The notes under the pieces are model-generated. The model was not told where the DNA came from. It saw nothing but the letters and a program-made list of their open reading frames with translations, and did not search any database. The position numbers and the translations under genes were made by a program. Of a stretch of 64,000 bases of DNA, positions 18,288-26,816 are shown piece after piece. Where the stretch lies: the NCBI RefSeq assembly GCF_000265295.1, contig NC_018002.1, forward strand, positions 992,001 to 1,056,000, written 5' to 3'. The stretch is from Sulfurospirillum barnesii SES-3 (lineage in GTDB: Bacteria; Campylobacterota; Campylobacteria; Campylobacterales; Sulfurospirillaceae). Positions within the stretch are counted from its first letter, which is position 1; each line of letters opens with the position of its first letter.

Positions 18288-19742
18288 ATGACAACTGAAA
18301 CATTGTTAAGCCAACAACAAGCCGCCATTGCGGAAGTGCTTGAGGCTTATCCTGAAAAAGCGAGAAAAAGCAGAGAAAAACACCTAGGCGTTGATGCGCC
18401 TGAGGGTGTTAAAGGTGCGTGCGATAGCACTAAAAGCAACAAACAAACCGTTCCAGGGGTGATGTCTCAACGTGGCTGTGCGTACGCAGGAAGTAAAGGC
18501 GTTGTGTGGGGACCTGTAAAAGATATGATTCATATCAGCCATGGTCCGATTGGTTGTGGTCAGTACTCAAGGGCTGGACGACGTAATTATTACGTGGGAA
18601 CCACAGGGGTTGATACCTATGTTACCATGAACTTTTCCACCGATTATCAAGAAAAAGACATTGTCTTTGGTGGCGATAAAAAACTCAAAGCTGCTTTGGC
18701 GGAGATTGATGCACTTTTTCCGCTGAACAATGGTATTTCTATTCAAAGTGAGTGTCCTATTGGTTTGATTGGTGATGACATTCAAGCGGTGGCTAAAGCG
18801 TACAAAAAAGAGTCAGGAAAACCTACCGTTGCCGTCTCCTGTGAAGGGTTTCGAGGGGTAAGCCAGAGTTTGGGGCACCACATTGCTAATGATGTCATCC
18901 GTGATGAGGTGCTAAGCGATAACTCGTATAAAAAAGATTTTGAAAGCACTCCGTATGATGTCACCATTATTGGGGATTATAACATCGGGGGCGATGCGTG
19001 GAGTTCACGTATTTTGCTTGAAGAGATGGGGCTTAGGGTGATTGCTCAATGGAGTGGCGATGCAACCTATAAGGAGCTTACCATAGCACCAAAAGCGAAA
19101 ATCAACCTGCTGCATTGCTACCGAAGTATGAACTACGTGGTACGTCATATGGAGCAAGAGTTTGGCGTGCCGTGGATGGAGTATAACTTCTTTGGTCCCA
19201 CCAAAACGACCGAGAGTTTACGCAAAATTGCCGCCTTTTTTGATGAGAGCATTCAGGCAAAAACCGAAGCCGTTATCGCCAAATACACAGAGATGACCGA
19301 TAAAGTCATCGCAAAATACCGTCCAAAACTAGAAGGCAAAAAAGTGATGCTCTACGTCGGTGGTCTTCGCCCTCGTCACGTCATTGGGGCGTATGAAGAT
19401 TTGGGTATGGAAGTGATTGGTACGGGGTATGAGTTTGGGCATGGAGATGATTATAAACGTACCAAAGAAGAGCTTTCTCGTGCAACACTGATTTACGATG
19501 ACGTGAACGAGTATGAACTCGAGCAGTTTGTGAAAAAACTCAAACCTGATTTGGTGGCAAGTGGTGTCAAAGAGAAGTATGTTTTTCAAAAAATGGGTTT
19601 ACCCTTTAGACAAATGCACTCATGGGATTATAGCGGACCGTACCACGGATATGACGCATTTGCGATTTTCGCAAAAGACATGGATTTGGCGATGAACTCC
19701 CCTGTGTGGGCGCATACCAAAGCACCATGGGAATCGAATTAA
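18288..19742 (+). CDS. nifD: nitrogenase molybdenum-iron protein alpha chain NifD
   Basis: This is the 484-residue alpha subunit of MoFe dinitrogenase. The FeMo-cofactor ligands are visible: the Cys in [13 protein letters not shown] and the His in [14 protein letters not shown]-cluster cysteines appear in [19 protein letters not shown] and [12 protein letters not shown]. The RRNYY motif supports the Mo-type enzyme. It works as an alpha2beta2 tetramer with NifK. The gene follows the small nif gene and is ten bases upstream of nifK, with a GGAGAGC ribosome site for nifK between them. Confidence 0.98.
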   Translation: MTTETLLSQQQAAIAEVLEAYPEKARKSREKHLGVDAPEGVKGACDSTKSNKQTVPGVMSQRGCAYAGSKGVVWGPVKDMIHISHGPIGCGQYSRAGRRNYYVGTTGVDTYVTMNFSTDYQEKDIVFGGDKKLKAALAEIDALFPLNNGISIQSECPIGLIGDDIQAVAKAYKKESGKPTVAVSCEGFRGVSQSLGHHIANDVIRDEVLSDNSYKKDFESTPYDVTIIGDYNIGGDAWSSRILLEEMGLRVIAQWSGDATYKELTIAPKAKINLLHCYRSMNYVVRHMEQEFGVPWMEYNFFGPTKTTESLRKIAAFFDESIQAKTEAVIAKYTEMTDKVIAKYRPKLEGKKVMLYVGGLRPRHVIGAYEDLGMEVIGTGYEFGHGDDYKRTKEELSRATLIYDDVNEYELEQFVKKLKPDLVASGVKEKYVFQKMGLPFRQMHSWDYSGPYHGYDAFAIFAKDMDLAMNSPVWAHTKAPWESN

Positions 19743-19752
19743 GGAGAGCACA

Positions 19753-21297
19753 ATGCAAGAGATTGAAAACATAGTAAACGGGCAAAAGCTCTTTTTAAAA
19801 CCAGAGTATCAAGAGGTCTTAAACAACAAAAAACAGTTTGAAGGTCACGCAGGTGCGACTAACCCTGAAAAAGTCATTGAGATTTCTAAGTGGACAACCA
19901 CATGGGAATACCGTGAAAAAAACTTAGCACGTGAGCACATTACCATCAATCCTGCTAAAGCGTGTCAGCCCTTAGGTGCGGTGATGGCAGCCCTTGGCTT
20001 TGAAAACACCATGCCTTACGTGCATGGAAGTCATGGGTGTGTGGCGTACTTTCGAAGTTACTTTACCCGTCACTTTAAAGAGCCAACACCGTGTGTGAGT
20101 GATTCGATGAGTGAGAGTGCGGCGGTTTTTGGTGGACTTTCAAACATGAAAGAGGGCTTACGTAACTGTAAAGCGCTTTATAAGCCTGATATGATTGCCG
20201 TTTCGACCACATGTATGGCAGAGGTTATTGGGGATGATTTGGATGCGTTTGTCAAAGGTGCGGTTACGGATGCACAGGGAGAACTCGATACGACGTATAT
20301 TCCAGCGGCACACACACCCTCTTTTAAAGGCAGTCACATCACAGGGTATGACAACATGATGGAAGCCATTTTTAAGACACTCACACCTGAGGGAGAAGTG
20401 GAGAAAGATGAGGAGCGTATTAACATCATTCCTGGGTTTGAGAGTTATTTGGGAAGTCTTAAAGAGGTGAAAAAAATCGCCGCCATGTTTAGCGATAAAA
20501 TTGTGATGCTAGGCGACCATGAAGAGCAATGGAACACAGGTGCTGGAGAGTATAAACTCTATGCAGGCGGTACACCTATGGATGTTGTCAAAAGTGCCAA
20601 AGGCGCAAAAGCGACCATCTCTTTGCAAAAGTACACCACACCAGCGACAGGCAAGTACATCAAAAACGAGTGGAAACACGACTACCTTACATGTAATCCT
20701 ATTGGCTTAGGTGGAACCGATGCGTTTGTGATGAAGCTTAGTGAACTGACAGGTAAACCCGTCCCTTCGGAACTCACAAAACTTCGAGCGCAATTGGTCG
20801 ATGCGATGCAAGATAGCTACCCGTATATGCACGGTAAAAAGTTTGCCATCTGGGGAGACCCTGACTTTTTGCTAGGTGTCGTCTCCTTTTTAGTGGAAAT
20901 GGGCGCTGTGCCTGTGCATGTTGTATGCCACAACGCACCTCGCAAAAACTGGGAAAAAGAGATGCAATCCATCTTAGATAAAGGCACGTTTAAAGAGGAG
21001 TGTCACATCTGGGCGGGGAAAGATTTGTGGGCGCTTAGAAGCTTACTTTTCACAGAACCTGTGGACTTTATGATAGGCAATGTGTACGGCAAAGAGTTGT
21101 ACCGTGATACGAAAATTCCTTTGATTCGCATTGGATTTCCAATTTTCGATAGACACCATTTGCACCGCTACTCCATCAGCGGATACGAGGGGTGTTTAAA
21201 TCTTTTAACATGGATCACCAACGCCGTGCTCGACCAACTCGATGAAGAGACCAAAGGCATTGGCACCACCGACTACTTCTTTGACTGCGTAAGATAA
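19753..21297 (+). CDS. nifK: nitrogenase molybdenum-iron protein beta chain NifK
   Basis: This is the 514-residue beta subunit. P-cluster cysteine segments are present: AKACQPLGAVMAALG, GSHGCVAYFRSYF and STTCMAEVIGDDL. The C-terminal half has the NifK-typical FPIFDRHHLHRYS block. The length is normal. It is the last gene before a strong terminator, so nifENB and the other assembly genes must lie elsewhere. A TTACATGTAA copy (20687-20696) encodes LTCN. Confidence 0.98.
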   Translation: MQEIENIVNGQKLFLKPEYQEVLNNKKQFEGHAGATNPEKVIEISKWTTTWEYREKNLAREHITINPAKACQPLGAVMAALGFENTMPYVHGSHGCVAYFRSYFTRHFKEPTPCVSDSMSESAAVFGGLSNMKEGLRNCKALYKPDMIAVSTTCMAEVIGDDLDAFVKGAVTDAQGELDTTYIPAAHTPSFKGSHITGYDNMMEAIFKTLTPEGEVEKDEERINIIPGFESYLGSLKEVKKIAAMFSDKIVMLGDHEEQWNTGAGEYKLYAGGTPMDVVKSAKGAKATISLQKYTTPATGKYIKNEWKHDYLTCNPIGLGGTDAFVMKLSELTGKPVPSELTKLRAQLVDAMQDSYPYMHGKKFAIWGDPDFLLGVVSFLVEMGAVPVHVVCHNAPRKNWEKEMQSILDKGTFKEECHIWAGKDLWALRSLLFTEPVDFMIGNVYGKELYRDTKIPLIRIGFPIFDRHHLHRYSISGYEGCLNLLTWITNAVLDQLDEETKGIGTTDYFFDCVR

Positions 21298-21321
21298 GAG
21301 GAGGGCTTAGGCTCTTCTCTT
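21296..21321 (+). terminator. Rho-independent terminator of the nifH-nifK operon
   Basis: AAGAGGAGGGC pairs with GCTCTTCTCTT (two G-T pairs) around TTAG, overlapping the nifK stop codon. It is followed at once by TTACATGTAA. Confidence 0.75.
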
Positions 21322-21390
21322 TACATGTAACAATTTATTTTTAAGGTTTGGGTGGAAAAAATTTAAGGTCAAACCCTCTATTCTCCAGCT

Positions 21391-21486
21391 CTATATTCCT
21401 ATAATTCTGTTCTTTTTTAAAAAATGGTTCATTTTTTCTTTGAGCTTTACAATACCTACTTTTGCATCAAATCCTTTTTTGAGGCT
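21391..21486 (-). pseudogene. C-terminal fragment of an mntA-type antitoxin gene
   Basis: Read on the minus strand this gives SLKKGFDAKVGIVKLKEK and then MNHFLKKNRI before a stop. It lines up with the last ~35 residues of the intact MntA at 13707-13997 (SLEKAFDAKVDIVRLREK and MNPTLKKRIL). No N-terminal half and no hepT follow, so it is a decayed remnant. It is not a shadow of another gene. Confidence 0.75.
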
Positions 21487-21569
21487 CTGTGCAATAAGTA
21501 AGCACTACGTGTCAAAATAGCAGTATAATGAATGAATTGCTCAGAAGACTTTTAAAAGGAGACACGCTT

Positions 21570-22208
21570 ATGGTATCAAGAGATTACTCGTTTCGTGAAG
21601 AGATTTGGCATAGTTGCATTCATGGTATTGGGATTTTGCTGAGTGTGAGTGCTCTTAGTATCTTGTGTGTTTATGCAGGAGAAAGTGGCGATGGCACCAA
21701 AATAGCTAGTGCAATCGTCTTTGGACTCTCTTTAATCATTCTGTACAGCGCTTCCACACTTTACCATGCCATTTTCATGCCACGAACCAAATCTATTTTA
21801 CAAAACATTGACCATGGTGCTATTTACATTCTTATTGCAGGAACCTACACACCCATCAGCTTACTAGGCATTAAAGGTGCGTTGGGATGGACACTTTTTG
21901 GCATTGCATGGGCAATTGCTGCACTGGGTGCGAGCCTCAATCTTTTTTTTCCAAAACGCTTTGCACGCTCATCCTTAGTTCTCTATATTGCTATGGGGTG
22001 GATGGTTGTAGGTGTTTTCAAAACGCTTCTAGCCCATCTTGACACATTGACACTTTCATTATTAGTAGCAGGTGGCATTACCTACACGGTTGGCATTATT
22101 TTTTATGTGTGGAGAAGACTGCATCTTAATCATGCTATTTGGCACTTCTTTGTCCTAGCTGGCTCTGTCTTTCACTTCTTTATGGTGTTACTACTCATTT
22201 TAGCGTAG
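21570..22208 (+). CDS. hemolysin III family membrane protein
   Basis: The 212-residue protein has about seven membrane helices and the family motifs of the hemolysin III/PAQR group: EEIWHSCIHGIG at the start, STLYHAIF, NIDHGAIYILIAGTYTP, and a C-terminal HLNHAIWHFFVLAGSVFHF with conserved histidines. The name is historical; the cellular role in bacteria is uncertain. The start at 21570 has AGGAGA upstream; an open extension to 21528 does not. Downstream, 22209-22456 shows no gene. Confidence 0.85.
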   Translation: MVSRDYSFREEIWHSCIHGIGILLSVSALSILCVYAGESGDGTKIASAIVFGLSLIILYSASTLYHAIFMPRTKSILQNIDHGAIYILIAGTYTPISLLGIKGALGWTLFGIAWAIAALGASLNLFFPKRFARSSLVLYIAMGWMVVGVFKTLLAHLDTLTLSLLVAGGITYTVGIIFYVWRRLHLNHAIWHFFVLAGSVFHFFMVLLLILA

Positions 22209-22456
22209 GGCTTATATTTTAGAACACTAGCCAAAGTTGAGAGTTTTCAGAGTTTAAATTTAATTTTGACGAACATGAAAATAACTACGTAAAATATACA
22301 ATATATTACGTATTCTCTTCTTACATTTCATTATGATTTCCAATAAAAACAAAGGTGGTATTTTGGCACTTTTTCAAGATAAATGGGATAGGCTAAATTA
22401 GCATTTTAAGGCTTTACGTTTAACATACTAGCTAAGACAAAAAATAATTACGTGCA

Positions 22457-23377
22457 TTATCCCTTAAAAAAATCCCTTAAATGAGCAATACTACTGTATC
22501 CCATATTTAAAATGCTCTCTTTAGAATTACCGCCTAAATGTGGGGTGCAGATGAGGTTTGGTAGGGCGATAAGCTCTTTATCTTCCACGGGCTCTTTGGC
22601 AAAAGCTTCGAGAGCCGCCCCTGCGATTTGCCCTGTTTTAAGTGCAATTTTAAGCGCTTCTTCATCGATAATTCCGCCTCTAGCCGTGTTAATGATAAAC
22701 GCATCACGCCTCATGCGCTCAAACTCTTTGCTTGAAAACATGCCGTGTGATTCAGGAGTGAGAGGCAGGTGAATGGAGATGATGTCGGCTTTGTCGAGTA
22801 TCTCCTCTTTGCTCGCAAAAGTGATGCCATAGCGTTTGGCTTCTGCTTCGTTGTGGGTGCGATTGTAAACCAAAATGGTGCATGAAAAGGGTGCTAAAAG
22901 CTCAATCACCCGTTTGCTGATGTGCCCAAAACCAAAGAGACCAATGGTTTTACCGCTCAGTTCTCGTCCACCATTTGGCTTCCAAATACCTTGCTTTAAG
23001 AGTGTGGTGGAGATGTGAAGGTTACGAATGAGTGAGAGCATAAAGCTTAGGGTGATCTCTGCAACGGAGTTGGCGTTCGTACCTCCACTCCATCCCAGAG
23101 CAATGCCTCTTTTTTTCATCGCTTCCACATCAAGATTGTCCAGTCCCACGCCATAGCGAGAGAGGATTTTCAACGAAGGTGTGTGCGCTAAAATAGCCTC
23201 ATCAATGACCTCTCGTCCTACTATCGCCCCTTCAACGTCCTCTAAAAAAGCGATGATGTCTGTGGGGGTTTTCAAGGCATTATCGGCATTAAGGCGTACA
23301 TCGCTAAAGTGTGCTTTAAGCTCTGCGACCAACTCAGATGAGCGGGAAAATAAAGGAGAGAGAACAGCAATTTTCAT
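22457..23377 (-). CDS. D-isomer-specific 2-hydroxyacid dehydrogenase (SerA-like)
   Basis: The 306-residue NAD-dependent enzyme has the Rossmann motif TIGLFGFGHISKRV (about residue 145). The catalytic Arg is in INTARGGIIDEEAL, the Glu in LEAFAKEPVEDKE and the His in CTPHLGGNSKES. It is shorter than SerA and lacks the ACT domain, so it is more likely a general phosphoglycerate/hydroxyacid dehydrogenase of unknown substrate. It is a single gene with its promoter in 23378-23510. Confidence 0.85.
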   Translation of the reverse strand: MKIAVLSPLFSRSSELVAELKAHFSDVRLNADNALKTPTDIIAFLEDVEGAIVGREVIDEAILAHTPSLKILSRYGVGLDNLDVEAMKKRGIALGWSGGTNANSVAEITLSFMLSLIRNLHISTTLLKQGIWKPNGGRELSGKTIGLFGFGHISKRVIELLAPFSCTILVYNRTHNEAEAKRYGITFASKEEILDKADIISIHLPLTPESHGMFSSKEFERMRRDAFIINTARGGIIDEEALKIALKTGQIAGAALEAFAKEPVEDKELIALPNLICTPHLGGNSKESILNMGYSSIAHLRDFFKG

Positions 23378-23510
23378 AGTATTTCCTTTTTACATGTAAC
23401 AATATAATATTATTTTACACAATGAATTTGAAAAACGATGAAGAAGATTAAAGATAACATTATAGAATAAGAGGATTTTTTAAATATAAGTTTATGAGGG
23501 AGAGATAAAA

Positions 23511-23546
23511 GAGCATCTTAACTCTCTTTTATCTCTGGTAAAACAT
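23511..23546 (-). terminator. strong terminator after the Sll1863-like gene
   Basis: AGAGATAAAAGAG and CTCTTTTATCTCT form a perfect 13-bp stem around a 10-base loop, ending at the stop codon of the minus-strand gene at 23547. Confidence 0.8.
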
Positions 23547-23837
23547 TTAAGCGTTTAGTTTTTTGGTCGTATCTTTGATAGCCGTTTTGATGATTTCCCA
23601 CTTGGTTTCAAATGTTTTTTTCATTGAATCAAACGTGCTTTCTGTTGATTTTGACAGCTCTTCTAATTTGGCTTTGCCTTCTTCTACTTTTTCTTCAAAC
23701 GCTTTAATATTGTTGTTAATACTGATTTTTGCATCAGCCGTTGCGGAGGATGCTTTTGCTCTAAAAAGCTCAATTTGTGCTTTCCATTCATTGATTTCTG
23801 ATTGGATTTTTTGTATGTAGAGTTCTTTGTCACTCAT
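23547..23837 (-). CDS. Sll1863-like small coiled-coil stress protein (copy 1)
   Basis: The 96-residue, charged, all-helical protein (MSDKELYIQKIQSEINEWKA) has heptad patterns over most of its length. It resembles the Sll1863-type stress-response family of coiled-coil proteins. Two paralogues lie at 29700-29990 and 30052-30351. It is last in a minus-strand group with a small membrane protein and BON proteins, a combination often seen in osmotic/stress regulons. Its biochemical role is unknown. Confidence 0.7.
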   Translation of the reverse strand: MSDKELYIQKIQSEINEWKAQIELFRAKASSATADAKISINNNIKAFEEKVEEGKAKLEELSKSTESTFDSMKKTFETKWEIIKTAIKDTTKKLNA

Positions 23838-23869
23838 AATATAGCCTTTCTTATTTTTTTAATCCTGTG

Positions 23870-24019
23870 TTATAAAACACGCCTACCTTGAATAATTCTT
23901 GCAAGCACTACAATAAGTGCTATGACCAAAAGAAGGTGGATGAATCCTCCCATGGTATAACTTGTCACAAGACCGAGTGCCCACATAATAATGAGTAAAA
24001 GAGCAATGGTGTATAACAT
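23870..24019 (-). CDS. small Lmo0937-type membrane protein
   Basis: This 49-residue protein begins MLYTIALLLIIMWALGLVTS, has two hydrophobic helices and ends RIIQGRRVL. It is a clear member of the small Lmo0937/DUF5670 membrane family. A GGAGA-type site precedes the ATG at 24019. It lies between the Sll1863-like and BON genes on the same strand. Function is unknown; the family is associated with envelope stress. Confidence 0.8.
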   Translation of the reverse strand: MLYTIALLLIIMWALGLVTSYTMGGFIHLLLVIALIVVLARIIQGRRVL

Positions 24020-24033
24020 GAGAGTCTCCTTGA

Positions 24034-24468
24034 TTAATTTTTCAATGACGCATCAACACTCATGGTATTGATAACATTTGAAACACCTTCAACATCTTCA
24101 ACAAGTTTTGTAACCAAATCAATCTCGGCACTGTTTTGCGCTTTTCCACTCACTGAAACCACACCATCTTTGGTGGTAACACTTGTACGGATTGCACTGG
24201 TAGAGCCGTGAAGAAGAAGGGTCATTTTTACTTGAGCTGTAATGGAGGCATCGTCTATTTTTTCTGCCATAGTTTCAGGTTTTATCAGTTTCATTTGATT
24301 ATTAACACTTTTAACCCCTTCAACTTTTTTGGCGTATTCTGTTGTTAGATCTCTTCTAGCAGCGCTTGAGGCGATACCTTTGAGGGTCACAACACCATTT
24401 TGAACATAGACTTCTGTTTTACTGGCGCTGACTTGGCTATGAAAAACAAGGGAGGTTTGCACTTTCAT
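24034..24468 (-). CDS. BON-domain protein, C-terminal piece (after in-frame TGA)
   Basis: The piece has 144 residues with two BON (OsmY-like) repeats, each ending in a GV..V.N/I motif (KVEGVKSVNNQMKL and DVEGVSNVINTM). It lacks a signal peptide although BON proteins are normally exported. The piece upstream (24475-24816) is in the same frame, and only TGA-ATA-CGA separates them. Related BON proteins have a tryptophan where this TGA lies (DTW-type sequence), so the two are most likely halves of one exported three-BON protein broken by a nonsense change. Confidence 0.75.
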   Translation of the reverse strand: MKVQTSLVFHSQVSASKTEVYVQNGVVTLKGIASSAARRDLTTEYAKKVEGVKSVNNQMKLIKPETMAEKIDDASITAQVKMTLLLHGSTSAIRTSVTTKDGVVSVSGKAQNSAEIDLVTKLVEDVEGVSNVINTMSVDASLKN

Positions 24469-24474
24469 TCGTAT

Positions 24475-24816
24475 TCATGTGTCAGAGTTTTCAGGCAAGC
24501 GGTCTTCTCGTATAACAATGTTATTTTCAACACTTTTAACACCCGCTAATGCCTCAGCGGTGCTCTCAGCCATAGGCTTGTGCGCATCATCAAAGACTTC
24601 ACCTGATAATACCACAACCCCATCTTTAGCTTTGATTTTGATGTTTTCATCTTTTAAGTAAGTTCTGTAAACATAACTTTTTTTGAAAGATGACTCTATA
24701 GTGTCGTCTACATTTGAGGCAAATACGGATGTATTAAGAGCTATTAATGTCGCAATACAAATGGCTGCGATAGCAAACGAGTGTTCAAACGTGATGACAT
24801 TCGCATTTTGTGGCAT
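24475..24816 (-). CDS. BON-domain protein, N-terminal piece (ends at in-frame TGA)
   Basis: This ~113-residue piece has a hydrophobic export segment (FAIAAICIATLIALNTSVFA) and a single BON domain ending GVKSVENNIVIRED. It stops at NSDT-TGA; the frame continues into the second piece after two codons. The start is ATG 24816 or GTG 24822; the GTG overlaps the stop of the lysine-rich small gene (GTGA). It would be periplasmic. It may still be exported as a one-BON protein. Confidence 0.7.
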   Translation of the reverse strand: MPQNANVITFEHSFAIAAICIATLIALNTSVFASNVDDTIESSFKKSYVYRTYLKDENIKIKAKDGVVVLSGEVFDDAHKPMAESTAEALAGVKSVENNIVIREDRLPENSDT

Positions 24817-24818
24817 TT

Positions 24819-24968
24819 TCACTTTCTTACCGCTTCTGTTTTCTTTGGATCTGCTTTGATTTCATCTTTTTTTGGCTCAGTTACTTTAGGTGCATCTTTC
24901 TTTGGATCTGGGTTTACAAAGCCTTTTTTAGGGTCATTTGAGTTGTTTTTGTTTTGGTTGTTAAACAT
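24819..24968 (-). CDS. small lysine/aspartate-rich hydrophilic protein
   Basis: The 49-residue protein (MFNNQNKNNSNDPKKGFVNP, then four DPKK/EPKK-type repeats) has no membrane segment and is probably disordered. It has a strong ribosome site (AGGAAA) at the right distance and its stop overlaps the start of the BON gene, so it looks translated and coupled. No function is recognised. Confidence 0.6.
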   Translation of the reverse strand: MFNNQNKNNSNDPKKGFVNPDPKKDAPKVTEPKKDEIKADPKKTEAVRK

Positions 24969-25318
24969 GATATTTCCTTTTTTTTTGGTCGATAGATATG
25001 AGGTCGTGCATCGAGCATGAAGAGCACAGGACTTACAGTTTATTTTGAACGTGATGTTCGTAAATGCCTAAACGTCAAAAGGTCACCTCTTAAAACTCCT
25101 AAGAGCTACTGGATACCTTGCATTGTCTTGACCCATTTTATCCAGTCGGCGGTACAGGGTATGTAAAATAAAGCTCATCAAGCGTTCTCATTGTTGAGGA
25201 AGCGCTGAAATCTCTTTTACATGTAAACATCTTACGATGCTTAGGTTACTTTTTAGTTATATTTAAACACTTTACATGTAAAACAAAATGCTTTACATGT
25301 AAAGATAGTTTTAGAATA
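24969..25318. other. intergenic region with three clustered TTACATGTAA palindromes
   Basis: No gene is seen in these 350 bases. They should hold the promoter of the minus-strand BON group. Three exact copies of TTACATGTAA lie at 25217-25226, 25272-25281 and 25293-25302, the densest cluster in the window, just after the 3' end of the peptidase gene. Confidence 0.6.
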
Positions 25319-26245
25319 CTATTGTTGAAGTTTTCGATTGATCTCTTCAAGTGTGGTTTGAGATTCTGTAACGAACATACCCCCTGCATTGACGGCCTCA
25401 AGTGCGTATTGTCTTGCTTCAAGCAGTTTGTTTTCTTTAAGCAAGGATTGTGCTAGATTATTGAGAACAACAGGGTCATTGGGTTTTAAGACAAGTGCTC
25501 GTTTGTATTCAGCCGTTGCATTCATATAATTTTTCATATCGTAGTCAATATTTGCCAACATGACAGAGCCTAAAAACGAGTTAGGATGTTGTTTAGTATA
25601 TATCATGGCGGTTTGTCTGGCTTCTTCTTTATAGCCAACCTCTGCCATATCTACAATCGCCTTTATCATCTCTATTTCACTGGAAGCAACAGGCAATAAT
25701 GGCGGTTTGAGTGCAACAATAGCCCAACTTCCTCCACGCTCAAAAAATGTTTCAAACTCATCAAAGCTCATTGTCGTTTGATTGTTTTTCATTGCGGAAA
25801 GGTAGATTTGTTTTGTATTTTTATCAAAACCTGTTACAACAGAATAGTGCCATACAGGGACAGAGGGAAGTCCTAAATTAAAAAGTACTAAAACAGGTCT
25901 GTTGGTAGAAACTTCACTTAAAACAGCAGCGAGGTTTTGGTTGATAGCATAGGGAATAAGTCCATAACGCCTTGCTGTTGCTTTTATCTCTACTTGTAAG
26001 CTTCCTTTGAGTTGGGGAGTAAAAGTACTACCAACAATATCACCGTACACAAACTCAATGTGTTGATGGTTGAGTAACGTCGCCAAAGAGGCAGGTCCAC
26101 AAAAATACTCTTTTTGAGGGTACGTTGCCAATGAGAGTTTTTTGGACTCAAGAATGGATTTATCACTTGATAAATAGTCATAATTTTTAGAGGCACAGCC
26201 TACAAAGAGCACCATAGTGGCGCATAAAAGTAATAAGCGTTTCAT
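25319..26245 (-). CDS. PA2778-family C39-like cysteine peptidase lipoprotein with TPR
   Basis: The 308-residue protein has a lipoprotein signal (MVLFVGCASK, lipid on Cys17). A papain-like C39 domain follows, with the Cys in KEYFCGPASLATLL and the His in VWHYSVVTGFD, then TPR repeats (~190-300). It fits the PA2778 family of cysteine peptidases. It overlaps the upstream PA2779-family gene by four bases (ATGA), and the pair is conserved together. It probably acts at the inner face of the outer membrane or in the periplasm; substrate unknown. Confidence 0.85.
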   Translation of the reverse strand: MKRLLLLCATMVLFVGCASKNYDYLSSDKSILESKKLSLATYPQKEYFCGPASLATLLNHQHIEFVYGDIVGSTFTPQLKGSLQVEIKATARRYGLIPYAINQNLAAVLSEVSTNRPVLVLFNLGLPSVPVWHYSVVTGFDKNTKQIYLSAMKNNQTTMSFDEFETFFERGGSWAIVALKPPLLPVASSEIEMIKAIVDMAEVGYKEEARQTAMIYTKQHPNSFLGSVMLANIDYDMKNYMNATAEYKRALVLKPNDPVVLNNLAQSLLKENKLLEARQYALEAVNAGGMFVTESQTTLEEINRKLQQ

Positions 26246-26619
26246 TGTGCACTCTTTGTAAAATTATACACTTTTGTATACCCTAAGATATCCGTAATTA
26301 AAAGCACAAGAAAAATAAACACGATAACACCGATGATGGCACCCGCTCCAGCACCAGCAGGGAGTGTGTCAATTTCATGGTTGATTTGAGCAATCTCCTC
26401 ATCCGTGAGTGTTGCAATTCTTCCTTGCAGGTCTTCATGGCTTACCCCTAAAAGTAAGAGTTTCTCTTGCACTTCTTGCTTGTTAAGAAATGTATCGATA
26501 CTTACCTGTGAGTTTGACGCATGCAGTAAGTGTTTTGTGCTGATGACTTCAGCAAACAGTGTTGTCGAAAAAAGAGAAAGTGACATAAAAAAGGTAATGA
26601 GTAATTTTGCAGTGTTCAT
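26242..26619 (-). CDS. PA2779-family small membrane protein
   Basis: The 125-residue protein has a signal peptide (LFSTTLFAEV) and a C-terminal glycine-rich membrane helix (AGAGAGAIIGVIVFIFLVLL). The middle has the family sequence ATLTDEEIAQINHEIDTLPAG. It is the partner gene of the PA2778-like peptidase and starts behind AAGGAG. It may be the substrate or anchor of the peptidase; this is inferred from pairing. Confidence 0.85.
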   Translation of the reverse strand: MNTAKLLITFFMSLSLFSTTLFAEVISTKHLLHASNSQVSIDTFLNKQEVQEKLLLLGVSHEDLQGRIATLTDEEIAQINHEIDTLPAGAGAGAIIGVIVFIFLVLLITDILGYTKVYNFTKSAQ

Positions 26620-26673
26620 GATGAACTCCTTTTTAGGTAAAAAATAGGTACAAGCTTAGAGTAAGCACGAGGT

Positions 26674-26696
26674 TTGTTACGGTGTCATCGTAACAA
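26674..26696. promoter_or_regulatory. TTGTTACG-N7-CGTAACAA inverted repeat
   Basis: This perfect 8-bp inverted repeat with a 7-base centre lies in the divergent region between the PA2779 gene and the response-regulator gene. It could be the operator of the adjacent regulator. Its half-site (GTTAC) matches that of the palindrome upstream of nifH. Confidence 0.45.
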
Positions 26697-26816
26697 GCCA
26701 TGGTTATTTTTTGGTTATGGTGATTTAGTTTATTTTTCATAGCGCCAAAGAGTAAAAATTGCGCTATAGTGAAGTTGTGCTATAGCGTTATTTTGCCTTT
26801 TTACAAAGGATGCACG

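Noticed and set aside
24475-24477. The TGA in the BON gene as a selenocysteine codon
   Set aside because: Relatives have Trp here, the site is in a linker and not an active site, and no SECIS-like hairpin was evident just after it; a nonsense change is simpler.
25217-25302. CRISPR-like array from clustered palindromes
   Set aside because: The repeats are only ~12-14 bases with spacers of unequal length, and no cas gene is in the window.
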